A stretch of 64,000 nt of DNA, taken from NCBI GenBank assembly GCA_007922195.1, contig ML682227.1, forward strand, positions 302,380 through 366,379. Reading direction: 5' to 3'. A model generated the notes under the pieces. It saw only the letters and a list, made by a program, of their open reading frames with translations. It made no database searches and was not told where the DNA came from. Shown here in pieces: positions 11,173 through 20,817 of this stretch. How positions within the stretch are numbered: the first letter of the stretch is position 1; each line of letters opens with the position of its first letter. The stretch comes from Podocnemis expansa. Lineage: Eukaryota; Chordata; Testudines; Podocnemididae. The position numbers and the translations under genes are program-made.

Positions 11173-11483
11173 ATAGAGGAAGGTGAAGTCACTTCACCTG
11201 TTATAATGTGAAAAAAAATCCAGAGTCACAATTTAATCCTGCTTTCACACAATCTAATCTAAAAGAAGTAGCAACTTCTTTCTATGTGCTGTATCCCAGT
11301 GTTTGGATCTTAACAACTGCTCTGAATTGCTGTTACAGTGTGACCTGATCCTATGTCTTACACTTAAGAAGTTCCACAGGGCTCCTTGTTTGTTTACAGC
11401 AATATCAGGGGGGTTGGGCTGAGAGGGGGAGACAAGTGGGGTCAGGCTGAGAAGGGGAGACATGCAGGGGTAGGCTGAGAAGT

Positions 11484-11602
11484 CAGATAGAATTGAATAG
11501 ACCCATAGGGTTGGAAGGGACCTCATGAGATCATCAAGTCCAACCCCCTGGGGCTTGAACCCAGGACCTTCCACATTTTAAGCAGCAGTCCTAACTACTA
11601 TC
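11484..11602 (-). repeat. tRNA-derived SINE with CR1-like tail, copy 2
   Basis: Same layout as the copy at 1,634: CR1-like GGTTGGAAGGGACCTCATGA, then TTGAACCCAGGACC of the inverted B box and a degenerate head ending near 11,602. Confidence 0.65.
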
Positions 11603-11756
11603 AGGTAGTGGAGGTAACATGGGCTGTAGTGCTAGGATATAGAGCTGCAGGGCTGGGGCTAAGACATGGAGGGTTTTGATGTGTTGAACACAGCTGAGAA
11701 TGCTCCAAACTGTGTTGTGCCTTCTCTCCAGTCCCCATCCCCATATTTCAGATGGT

Positions 11757-11970
11757 TAGGAGGCCAATTAAATCAACTTAAGCCAACTCCCAGGGCTATA
11801 TTGGCTTAAGTCGACTTAACTGCTAAGTTGACTTTATAAGTGAGAGTTATGAAGTTGACTTAAGCAAATGCTTAAGTTGACTTAATACCTTCTCAATGTG
11901 GCCAGGGCTTTGTTTATGTCAACTTAAAGGGCTTTAGGTCAACTTAAACCCATAGTTTAGACATATCCAT
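11757..11970. mobile_element. Harbinger-like MITE fragment (TTAAGTTGACTTAA family)
   Basis: Dense in palindromic AAGTTGACTTAA/GTCAACTTAA blocks and ending ATAGTTTAGACATATCC. The same blocks make up the elements at 31,020-31,113 and 38,499-40,030. It sits just upstream of copy A exon 2, at a place where copy B lacks it. Confidence 0.55.
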
Positions 11971-12151
11971 GCAGAGTACCCAGCTGGTTAAGATCCTTGC
12001 AATGGCAGTTATATCAGACCTGGTTTTCAGAACTTGTGGTGGTGGGTTGCTTAGGACCTAAGTATTGCCAAAAAAAAGCTGAAATCTGGTTCCAGGTACT
12101 CAGAAGAGGAAGTAAATTTGCAAATCTTTATGTCCATTTCCTTCTTTTTAG

Positions 12152-12250
12152 ATTCTCCTGCCATGTCTCCTCCCTGGCAGGTCATTGCAGTGGTTCTGGG
12201 TATCTTCTGCCTCCTGATTCTTAGAGCAGTGGTGGCGGCGGTTGCCAGCT
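12152..12250 (+). CDS. Lectin-like receptor copy A, exon 2 (transmembrane)
   Basis: Encodes the membrane anchor of the type II receptor. A pyrimidine-rich acceptor (CTTCTTTTTAG) precedes the exon, and with the single base carried over from exon 1 it reads DSPAMSPPWQVIAVVLGIF followed by CLLILRAVVAAVASC. The PPW-x-IAV-x-LGI-x-CL pattern is the characteristic membrane-proximal and membrane segment of group V C-type lectin receptors such as NKG2 and Dectin-1 relatives. The charged arginine inside the helix is a possible adaptor-pairing residue or simply a mutation. The donor at 12,251 is GTAAGC, a good site. Copy B at 34,282 has the same exon with a stop and a dead donor. No stop is present here. 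Confidence 0.75.
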
Positions 12251-12458
12251 GTAAGCTATTGCAGAACATAAACTAGTGGTTTGATTCATCTATTCCTTAA
12301 TCCAGTTTTATGTCATAAATCCATTGGCATTATATTGATGTAAAATTGAAACAATGCACTTAAAAAGATTTAGTGGGCTGTACATAATCCATCTCTTCCA
12401 GCCACCATTCCTATATCTCTAAATGTTTGGCTTTTACTTTCCTAGGCTTCCTTTAGAC

Positions 12459-12785
12459 TCGTGGTTCCCAGCCTGTTGTCCGGGGACCCTTGGGTTCCGC
12501 AGAATTATTGCAAGGGGTCCATGAATAGATGCAGCCCCAGTCGCTGCCAGCCAGTGATCCATGTTGGAGAGAGATCTAAATTGATTGTATTTGCCTGCTG
12601 TGAGCAGTCATACTTTGTATATGTCCCCACACCTTAGAAGCAGATGGGGCCAGGTCCTCCACTGTCCTTCTGCAGCACCACTGCCTGCAGTCAGTCCCCG
12701 ATAACAACTATTATTATTTGGGGGTCCATGAAATTTTCTGATGCTAAAAAGGGGCCCTAATACTCAAAAAGGTTGGGAACCAGTG
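12459..12785. mobile_element. hAT-type MITE with 8-bp duplication
   Basis: Ends GTGGTTCCCAGCCTG and GGTTGGGAACCAGTG are inverted, and CTTTAGAC lies on both sides (12,451-12,458 and 12,786-12,793), the 8-bp duplication of hAT transposition. The equivalent place in copy B (about 34,620) is an empty site. It inserted in the intron after exon 2. No coding capacity. Confidence 0.8.
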
Positions 12786-12793
12786 CTTTAGAC

Positions 12794-13180
12794 AATGTAC
12801 TTTCTTCTAGAATGTGATTATTTTTCAGAGAAAAATCATAAGTATGTTTTTCCATACTGTATATGTTGAAGGAATCAAACTTTTAAGCTTTACCTTTTTT
12901 TGATAATGTAATGCTATTAAATACCCAAGCACATAACCACAGTTTTAAAATTAAAGTTGCAAGATCAAAGGGTAATGCCATCATTCCAGCTTTCTTTCTT
13001 TCAAATGTAAGATTAATTTCCAATATGAAATGTTGTAAATTCATTGATATCATTGTAAATGCAAGCTTTCCAGGGCTCCCATCCACCAGGAAACTTTACG
13101 CAGCACCAAACTGATGAGGAATCATGCAACAAAACTAGAGGTAAATATTTTAGTGGGATCAGTTGTCCCCATTGTTCAAC
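12794..13180. other. Intron of copy A, duplicated in copy B
   Basis: Aligns with 34,640-35,085 (for example shared AATTTCCAATATGAAATG / AATTTCAGTATGAAATTG). No exon is recognised before 13,181. Confidence 0.6.
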
Positions 13181-13285
13181 AGCCTGACAGTTCTCTTGAA
13201 CAGAGCCAACAAAACCAACTAAACATGCTAAATGAGCAATTGAGGGAGCTCTGCAAGTTCCATTGCCTAGATCAGACTGAAATGG
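13181..13285 (+). CDS. Lectin-like receptor copy A, probable stalk exon
   Basis: Probably the extracellular stalk between membrane and lectin domain. After a CAACAG acceptor the open frame runs through SSLEQSQQNQLNMLNEQLRE to LCKFHC and LDQ, a leucine heptad pattern suited to a short coiled coil and a cysteine pair that could link two chains. The homologous stretch in copy B (35,085-35,180) is frameshifted. The 3' boundary is uncertain. In copy B an attractive donor (GAAG followed by GTGGAAG) lies at the equivalent place, but here the bases read AC, so the donor may be lost. The phase expected from exon 2 does not fit this acceptor cleanly, which also argues for decay or for a different splice site. 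Confidence 0.45.
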
Positions 13286-13319
13286 AGAGAACTGGAGCTC
13301 ACCTGTTGCTTATACACTG

Positions 13320-14199
13320 ACTGCTGCTACAGGGGCTCAGGCAGGAACTGATGGGATTCCTGCTCATTGTAATCAGCTGCTCTTGGCTGAAGCTGCAGTA
13401 TAGTAAGTGCAGGAGCAGCTGGTCTCAGTGCTCTGCGGCTGTTTGCACTACAAGAAGTGTAGAGGGAACAAACTAATTATTTGAAAAGAAAGTAAAGCCA
13501 TTTATTTACAATGACCATGCTGGCATGTAGCCACTTGAAGCACCACAGCATGAGACAAGCTGGAAAACAAGTTGCTCAGTAATAAAACCCCCAGAGTACA
13601 CCAACATTAGCTGCTGATTACAAACCTCTCAAACACACATAGCTCTTCGCTTACAGAGGTCGCATGGGGCACAACAACCAAATGTAATGGGGCCCAGAAT
13701 AAATCAGGCAGAATTCCTTAAACTGAACACTGATAACATAAATTTATAGGTAGAAAAGAGAGTGTGTGATTGCTACAGCAGGCATGATCAGTTTTTGTAC
13801 CATGAGAGGTACAGAATGAGCAGGCCAACAACAGCTCAGTGAAGAATGAACTGGGTTTATGTGGCAATTGGATCATAGCAAATCTACATCCATAGATGGG
13901 CAGACCACTGGTCAGCAGTTGACCCGCATGATTCCACCATTTGCAATACAAATGATAACATTTGTCTGCATAGCAGGGGCCTCTACCATTAGAGATAAAT
14001 TGGAGAGATTATAACCTTTTTAGAGGCCTTCATCAAGTAGGAAGAAAATCCAATTTTAGAATGTATTGCCTTCTAGCCAAAGGAAAGTGTTAGGGTAACA
14101 TATGCAAGTCAGTAAATGTCTTTAAACAATGTTAATTTGTATCACACTAATGAGATATGATGAAACTATGAATGTGTTATCTTTTTAAGGAAGTAATAG
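13320..14199. other. Intron between stalk and lectin exons, copy A
   Basis: Aligns along its length with 35,220-36,099 of copy B (for example shared ATCATAGCAAATCTACATCCATA). No additional exon or repeat stands out. The ORF at 13,718-13,951 on the minus strand is not conserved as a frame in copy B. Confidence 0.6.
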
Positions 14200-14338
14200 C
14201 TCTTACCCAAACAAGTGGAAGCAGCATGAAGAGTCCTCTTACCAATTATCTACAAACTGGAAAACTTGGCAAGAGTGTAAAGATTATTGCTATTCTGTGG
14301 ACTCCAAACTTCTTAAGACTGAAACCAAGGATGAACTG
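14200..14338 (+). CDS. Lectin-like receptor copy A, lectin-domain exon 1
   Basis: First of the three exons that make up a C-type lectin-like domain, the extracellular ligand-binding head. After an AATAG acceptor the frame reads PNKWKQHEESSYQLS, then TWQECKDYC, then SKLLKTETKDEL, stopping at a GTAATC donor. This matches the family pattern C-P-x-x-W, C-Y-x-L, W-x-x-S-x-x-x-C and L-L-x-I-x-x-K-x-E-L. Two usual cysteines are absent: the first is tyrosine (TAC) and the C-Y cysteine is serine. In copy B the C-Y cysteine is present. Loss of these disulphide residues would weaken folding and supports relaxed selection, although the frame itself is open. Confidence 0.7.
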
Positions 14339-14861
14339 GTAATCTCTACCCCTTCAATGCACAGAACCAATCTCAGAATTTCTGTGCAGGGAAGGCATTT
14401 TATTTTTCCCACACAATCCTATTCCATTGCAGATTCCTGTCCACCATGATCACAGCAGTATGCACAGGGCAAGCCCAAAGATTTGAGGTGTTTGGCAAGA
14501 TGGATCTTTGAGTTACACCCAAATATAACTGACATAATTAGGGTATAGAATGAGACTCAGGACTGATGTAGAGCACTAGGAGGGGGTAGAAAAAGAAATT
14601 CTAATTCTGACTGACCATGACACCAAAACCACTTGTGATCAATGGAAAGACCTGAACTAACTTCAGTATGCTTTCATTAAATCCCATACTAGCAGTGACA
14701 TTATGTAAGAGGGGTCCACTGGGCACTAAAGAGAGAAAGTGCCTCACATCTCTCCACAATCCAGGTCTGCACTAAGAAGTGGCAGTAACAAAGCCAAAGG
14801 CATCCTCATCTGGTCTGCTGATGTGGAAGGATAGTGGCCAGCCTGTGAAGTGATCCTAGAT

Positions 14862-15365
14862 GAGTTGTTCCCAACCTATGGCCCAGGGATCAAAAGTGGC
14901 CCTCAAGGGCTTTCAGACTCGTCCACTGCTCATCTGCTGCTAGCTGTAAAAGGGACCTACTGCCTAAGGCCCAAGCAGAGTGTGTTTCCACATGTTTAAA
15001 AGACCAGTGCAGGCTCCTTGCTGCAGCCAGTGGGATGTGAGATCAGAACACCCCTCTGCTGGCTCCAGTTGAGAGCAGAGCATGCTGCCTGAGTCCTTAG
15101 GTGATGGGATCCTTGCTGGAGCCTGAGGGAAGGGAGCACTGATCTTCTGTTCTCCTTTCTGCACTGGCAGCCACTGCCTAGGGATACAAGTGGACATAGG
15201 TTACATGACATTTTTAGTTTACTTGCTTCAGCCAGGGGGATGAGAGATTGTCAAGGAGGAAGCCTCTGGCTGGCTGCATGGGGCCTTCTGTAAGAGACTG
15301 CTGACCTTTCAGGGTTGTAAAAATTATATCTGAGGCCCTCCAGCCAAAAAGGTTGGAAACCACTG
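14862..15365. mobile_element. hAT-type MITE in copy A intron
   Basis: Ends GAGTTGTTCCCAACC and GGTTGGAAACCACTG are inverted; the flanking octamers TCCTAGAT and TCCTAGAG differ at one base. Copy B has an empty site near 36,915. The interior is a GC-balanced non-coding spacer beginning with a GGCCC-rich portion. Confidence 0.75.
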
Positions 15366-15617
15366 TCCTAGAGGGAGGGAAAACAGATCAATTACAACAA
15401 AAATGTGACTGCATTTTCCACAGAATTGATGGGTCTATCAACTTGAAGAAAAAAAGAAATCTGATTCTTCAAGGACAGTTCTAGGCAGGGCAGGAAACTC
15501 AGAATAAGAATTCCGGCCATGACGCCCCACACATCCCCTTCCCTAATAGCCACTCATTGATAAAATGGATGAGAAGGGTGGATGAGGATTAAAAGATTTG
15601 GTTTTGTTCCAACACAG

Positions 15618-15724
15618 GATTTTATAAAATCACTGGCTTATACCTACCACTGGATTGGACTATTTCGTAAGAGAAACAATGAGTCCTGGCTGTGGGAGGA
15701 TGGCACAGCTCTCAATGGTGACTT
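15618..15724 (+). CDS. Lectin-like receptor copy A, lectin-domain exon 2
   Basis: Second lectin-domain exon. It follows AACACAG and continues in phase 0 from the preceding exon: DFIKSLAYTYHWIGLFRK followed by NNESWLWEDGTALNGDL, ending in a GTAAGT donor with two bases of the next codon. The W-I-G-L and W-x-W-E-D-G-x-x-L motifs are the hallmark of group V lectin-like domains, the latter replacing the calcium-binding WND of classical lectins. The frame is open over all 107 nt, and the splice phase fits both neighbours. The equivalent exon in copy B has lost six bases and gained stops. Confidence 0.8.
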
Positions 15725-16468
15725 GTAAGTATCTCTTAGTGGCAGAAACTGTTTTCTTCTGTTTAAGCTGTTGTATATTTTCTGCAAGCACAGGGCTGGG
15801 ACAAGGATTTTATTCCACAACCCTGTATAGGACACTTGTGCAGCTGCACCGTCCCTGCAGCGGCATGCACGAAGGGATGCAGGCAGAGGAATTCCCCCAA
15901 TCTCTCTGCTGCTGGAGTCCCACACGTCACTTATGCCTCTTCCTCTACTCTGCCTCATCTCAGCAGAGAGTCTCCAGCAGCTGTAGGGGAAGGTGTAGGA
16001 AGAGCTCAGTTAGCATCAGGCCACCTGGCTACTTCCTCCCTTCTCGGGTGCAAGGACTCAAAGGAGCACTCTGGAGGAGCAGCTGCCTCCTTGCTTCTGG
16101 GAATTTTTCCCATGCTTTTTCTTCTGACTTTGATGAACATTAGTTTCAGCGCCAGCCTGACCATATGTGCAAATTAGGCAGTCGCTTAGAGTGCCAGGAT
16201 TTAAGGGGCACCAAATTAAATGGAAATGAATTTTTTATCTATTTAAAAAAAAACATACTAACATACTATAATTTTTTTTCTCCATATTGAATGTGAGGGT
16301 GAGGCACCAAAAATCCTTGGCCCAGCTGTGATTAGATTTATTCTCAACTTTTTATAGAAACTGCCCCAACCTCTCCTACATGTTCACCTACTAACTGCAC
16401 AATATGTACCCCTGCTGGGGATCCCTACATGTGATCAGCAGTCAGCAAACTATGAATTTCCATCCTAG
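15725..16468. other. Intron between lectin exons 2 and 3, copy A
   Basis: Aligns with 37,245-38,382 of copy B, which carries extra sequence. The ORF at 15,655-16,143 runs out of the exon into the intron and is not a separate gene. Confidence 0.6.
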
Positions 16469-16619
16469 GTTTACAATCACCCAGCAAGGCAGTCTACAGA
16501 ACTGTGTACTTCTGGTCAGTAGAGGAGCCAAGTCTGAGTCTTGTAATGAGCCAAACCCCTGTATTTGTGAGAAGAAGGATGTTCAGCAAAAGCCCCCAAC
16601 ACTGGGACTGGAAGGATGA
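16469..16619 (+). CDS. Lectin-like receptor copy A, last exon
   Basis: Third lectin-domain exon and end of the protein. The acceptor CATCCTAG is followed by one base completing a leucine codon and then FTITQQGSLQNCVLLVSRG, SESCNEPNPCICEKKD and a short tail to TGA at 16,617. The three cysteines and the C-x-C-E-K pattern correspond to the conserved end of group V domains, where WICEK is usual; here a cysteine replaces the tryptophan region (PCICEK). The tail after ICEKKD is about 15 residues. An AATAAA signal follows 160 nt later. Copy B has the same exon with frame damage and a transposon insertion. Confidence 0.75.
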
Positions 16620-16777
16620 ATAGCCACATAAGTCATTCAGTGCCTCACCTTTAAAATGGGGATCAAAATGTATTCCTACTTTACTGTGATGGTATGAGAA
16701 TTAATATGTTTGTGTTTGTGAAGAACTAGGAGATTGTATGATAAAAATGCCATGTATGTATGTTGTTATTCTTACTT

Positions 16778-16783
16778 AATAAA
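16778..16783 (+). promoter_or_regulatory. Poly(A) signal of copy A
   Basis: AATAAA about 160 nt after the stop codon, in AT-rich sequence and before the CR1 fragment, is at a usual distance for a 3' end. Confidence 0.5.
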
Positions 16784-16803
16784 ATATTGCAAACTTATAG
16801 ATC

Positions 16804-17415
16804 ATAAACACACAGAACTGTAGGACTGAAAAGGACCTTGAGAGGTCATCTAGTTCAGTCCTCTGCACTGATGGTTGGACCAAACAGCTAGAGCATCTTT
16901 GACAGGTGTTTGTCTAACTCACTCTTAAAACTCTCCAGTGATGGAGATACCACGACTTTCACAGGCAATTTATTCCAGTGGTAAACTACCCTGAGCATTG
17001 GGAAGTTTTTCCTAATGTGTACCCTGGACTGCCATTGCTGCAATTTAAGCCCCTTGCTTCTTGTCCTAGCCTCAAGAGGTTTAAGAAAAAAATTCCCTTC
17101 GCTTTGAAACAGTTTTTATGTACCTGGAAACAATTATCATAGCTCCTTTTCAGTTTTTTCTTCTCTGGACTAAACAAAACTAATTTTTTCAATCTTTCCT
17201 TATATGTCATGTTTTCTAGACCTTTGGTAATTTTTGTTGCTCTTCTCTAGACTTTCTCCAGCTTGTTCACATCTTTTCTGAAATGTGATACTCAGAACTG
17301 GCCACAATACTCAAAGAAAAAGTCGATCACTGAAGAGTAAATTGAAAGAATTACTTCTTGTGTCATACTTGCAACACTCCTTCTAATACATCCTAGAATG
17401 ATGTTTCCTTTTTAT
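16804..17415 (-). mobile_element. CR1 LINE 3' region
   Basis: Reverse-strand match to the 3' part of a CR1 retrotransposon: GGACCTTGAGAGGTCATCTA near the left, then AGTTTTTCCTAATGT, TTTAAGCCCCTTGCTTCTTG, TAATTTTTTCAATCTTTCC and ACTTTCTCCAGCTTGTTCAC in the usual order. Only the untranslated 3' part is present; no reverse transcriptase frame is visible. Confidence 0.85.
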
Positions 17416-17690
17416 ACAACAGCCTGCTGTCTTGCCCTGCCTCTGAGCCAGCCCGCTCCACCCCTAGGGAGGAACAGCCAGCCGAGGGGAGGGGCGAGAT
17501 AATGAAGCCCAGCCTCTCGGCTGGCCTGCTCCGCACTTGAACTGGCTGTTTCCTGCCCTGGGGCTGGGTAGAGCCGCCCTGAAGCAGAAGCCAGGTTCCA
17601 TCCCTCGCCACCCCCCAACAGTGTGACGGGTGCAAAATTGAAAGCTGGCTTGGGGCGCCAAAGCCCCTTAAGCTGGCCCTGTCTGATAGA
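17416..17690. repeat. GC-rich repeat fragment
   Basis: A GC-rich patch ending GGGGCGCCAAAGCCCCTTAAGCTGGCCC lies between the CR1 fragment and the duplicated flank. It is probably part of a DNA transposon; overlapping ORFs are not conserved. Confidence 0.3.
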
Positions 17691-17990
17691 TAACAGAAAG
17701 CAATTTGGAAAGCTTAGTAAAATGACCATGAAATAAAATTAAAACTATTATATCTGATACGCTAATCCAAAAAAAAAATGGTTATTGGGAGGCAGGGAGA
17801 GGTAGAAAGCAGTAATGATGAAAGAAAACCAGGTGTGAGAGTGGATAGCAGATTAGATAGGTGCTTGCAAAGCAGTATGTTAGAAAAAAAGCCCCACTAA
17901 TGTGGATAGATGGATCCATAGAATTACAGGACAGTTTTTGTCTCTGTAGGACACTGATGTGGGTATACCTAGAATTCCCCCCCTCAGTTC

Positions 17991-18205
17991 GAACAGCAAG
18001 AGTCCTGTGGCACCTGAAAAGTATCAAATTTCTCTGGGTAGAAGCTTTCATGGGCTCCTATCCACTTCATCAGTTCTGTCTGACGAAGACTTGGTACCCA
18101 TAAAAGCTCATTCCCAAAGAAATTTGTTAGTCTTTAATGCGCCACAGGACTCTTATTGTTTTTGCTATATAAAGACTAACGCAGCTGACCCACTGGAACT
18201 TGCTA
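17991..18205. mobile_element. Penelope-like foldback repeat with 8-bp duplication
   Basis: Flanked by CTCAGTTC on both sides (17,983-17,990 and 18,206-18,213). The left arm has GAGTCCTGTGGCACC and AAGCTTTCATGGGC; the right arm has CTGACGAAGAC, AAAAGCTCATTCCC and TTTGTTAGTCTTTAATGCGCCACAGGACTC, inverted to the left. The paralogous flank near 49,134 lacks it. Confidence 0.65.
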
Positions 18206-18683
18206 CTCAGTTCTGTGCACTTCCATCTTGATTCACTATTATTAATATTCTATGATTCATTTGTTAAACAGCTAATATGTATCTCGTTTTCTAGAGGATA
18301 GGGGAAATGAGTAAGATGTTAATAAGTGGGCACCAAATATACAAAAGTGAGCAACTCATATCTATATCTATGCAAGACAAAAACTGATTTATGTTAAAAA
18401 AAATACTGAGTATCCCACAACTCTTGCTAAAGTCTGAAACTTGCTGCATACTCAGCACTTTTGAAAATCTGGTTGCTTATTCTTAGGAGCATTGTTTTCA
18501 GTACCATGGACCATGCCCCTTGGATTTAGATAAACATGGCTTTAGAAAAGTATACAGCGATAGGATGTTTGGGAGAAACACAGAGAAAACACAGATTAAA
18601 GGGGCTGGAGATGCTGAATTACAAAAAAAAAGACTTAAGATATAAAAGCATAAAGGGGACTTCGTGCAAACTTTCACTATAAG

Positions 18684-18800
18684 TAGATCAAATCAAATCA
18701 CAGGGCTGGAAAGGACCTCATGAGATCATTGACTCCAGCCCTCTGGGAATTGAACCCAGGACCTTCTGCAAATTAAGCAGAGGTGCTAGCCACTACACTA
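18684..18800 (-). repeat. tRNA-derived SINE with CR1-like tail, copy 3
   Basis: Third copy of the SINE, with CAGGGCTGGAAAGGACCTCA then TTGAACCCAGGACCTTCTGC and AGGTGCTAGCCACTACAC. Confidence 0.7.
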
Positions 18801-19944
18801 TTTGCATGAATAATAAGAGATGAAATAAGAAATACTTTAAAAAGTGCCAACATCGAAGAGGTAAATGGATGATTATAGGAATGTGAACATCTGGAACTAG
18901 GTGTAATGGGAGGGACGTTAAAACAAACAAAAGTTTCCCAAGTTAGGTGGTGGAAATCCGTCTCCAAAAATATTTGAAATTACACCGAACAAGGCAGTAG
19001 ACAGAATCCTAGGGTATGTTCACACACACTTCTTATTTTGAAACAACAGAGGTTGTTTCAAAATAAGAACTGCCATGGCCACATGATGCACGGCCATTTC
19101 AAAACAAGCAAACTGCTTGTTTCAAAATGGCTGCCGTTCTTTCGGAACGGCTAAAACCTCGTTTGGTTTTGAAACAGGGTTGTTTCGAAACCAGTGGTTT
19201 CGAAAGAGCCCTGTGTGGACATGTTGTTTTGGAACAAAGTGTTCCGAAACAACATTTGACCTCCCTCCCAGGGTGGGGTGCTGAGGGGTGTCCGCTGGCC
19301 GGTGGACGGGACTGCAGGCACCCGCAGGGTGCAGCGCAGAGGGGCGCTGCACCCTGCGGGTGTCTGCAGGGGACAGCGGACACCCGCGGAGTGCAGCGCC
19401 TGGCTGCACTGCACCCCACGGGTGCCTGCAGCCCTCTGCAGGCACCCGCCAGGTGAGGCACAGCGAGGCGCCTCACCCCAGGGACTTTAAAGCCCGGGCT
19501 GCCCCCAAACGTGGCGGCGGGGTCCCAGGCGTGCGGCTGGAGCCCGCTGCTGCAGGGGCCAGAGTGACCACTGGCCCCCGGAATCCCTGGTGCCCCCGCC
19601 CCCAGCAGGAGCGGCTGCACCGGGGAATCCTGGTCCAGCGCTCACTCTGGCCCCTGCAGCAGCGGGCTCCAGCCGCGCGCCCGGGACCCCGCTGCCAGGT
19701 TTGGGGGCAGCCCAGGCTTTAAAGCCCCCGGGGTCAGGCGCAGCCAGGCGCTGCACCCCGTGAGTGCCTGCAGCCCCGTGCAGACACCCGCCAGGTGAGG
19801 CGCAGCCCCGTGCCTCGCCCTGAGGGTGTCTGCAGCCCTGTGCAGGCACCTGCGGAGTGCAGTGCAACCAGGCGCTTGCCCGCTGTCCCCTGCAGACACC
19901 CGCGGGGGACATTCAGGAGGGCATCTTTTTCCTCAGACATGAAA

Positions 19945-20327
19945 TCACCCTCTGGGCTTGCAGATGACCATCTCCATTGTTGGGGATGCTGTCTACCCAC
20001 TCCTCCCATAGCTGATGAGTCCATATACTGGACACCTCAACGTCAGGCAGAAGCTCTTTAACTGGTGCCTGAACCACTTCTCTCAGATGGTAGAGCACCT
20101 CTTTGGGTGGCTCAAGGCCAGGTGGAGTTGTCTCCTCATCAGCCTCCACATCACTGAGGAGACCAGTGCGGAGGTCATGAATGCCTGCGTCACTCTACAT
20201 AACCTTTGCAAGCTGCAGAAACGGAGGGTGGCCCGCCCCGGGAGACAAAAGCTGAGTGCCTCACTGGACACTTTGAGCAGCCCAAGGCAATGCCATGCAG
20301 GGAGTGAGCGCGTCAGAGGGTGGTGAG
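19945..20327 (+). pseudogene. Harbinger transposase, C-terminal part of the DDE domain
   Basis: Relic of the nuclease of a PIF/Harbinger transposon, related to the domesticated HARBI1 family. The + strand reads GDAVYPLLP, an in-frame TAG, then MSPYTGHLN, RQKLFNWCLNHFSQMVEHLFGW, LKARWSCLL and ACVTLHNLC. The V-E-x-x-F-G-x-L-K-A-R-W segment with its glutamate is the third catalytic position of the DDE fold, and the LHN-C ending is usual for the family. The first aspartates should lie upstream, where I see only GC-rich MITE-like sequence, so the N-terminal half is missing. The in-frame stop between PLLP and MSPYTG confirms it is dead. A transposase N-terminal relic occurs separately at 30,240. 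Confidence 0.8.
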
Positions 20328-20817
20328 CTTGCAAGAGGCACTGAAGGACCTATTTGTTGCTAAGAACAATGAGGGCAAGGACTGGCACCACTCACCATCT
20401 CCTCCCCTGGCCTTCCCCAACCAGCCCGCCCTACGCACCCCCTCCCACACCAGCCCCCTACCTGTGCACCACCTCCCCATTCCCCACCCAAATAAAAGCT
20501 AGAGCACAAATGAAATGTGTTAAAACATTTTATTAATAAAAGTGGGCCAGGGTCGGGGCAGAGAGGAAGTTTAAGGAAGGGGGTCTTGGGTCTTGCAGGG
20601 GATGATGGAGGAGTGGGGGATCAACTTAGTGAAGGGGAGGAGTGTCGGGGTCTTGGGGACCAAGAGGGGCGAGATGCTCATAGCAGGGGAGCAACCCTGG
20701 ACCCCTTGGGGGAGGGTGTTCCTCTGCCTTCCCCACAACCACCGCAGGTCCAGGGGCGCCTCTGGTGAGGGACAGCTGTGTTCCTGTGGGGCTCTCCCTT
20801 GGCTGCTGGTGAGGCCT

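Larger units (their letters stand above)
17691..19011. other. Downstream duplicated flank of segment A
   Basis: Aligns with about 48,850-49,830 (for example TTAGTAAAATGACCATGAAATAAA against TTAGTAAAATGACCAGGAAATAAA, and the shared TAGACAGAATCCTA/TAGACAGAATGCTA). Within it are a foldback-repeat insertion and a SINE, listed separately. No gene is seen. Confidence 0.65.

Noticed and set aside
15655..16143. 162-codon + ORF
   Set aside because: It begins in lectin exon 2 in another frame and runs into intron sequence; the equivalent in copy B is not conserved.
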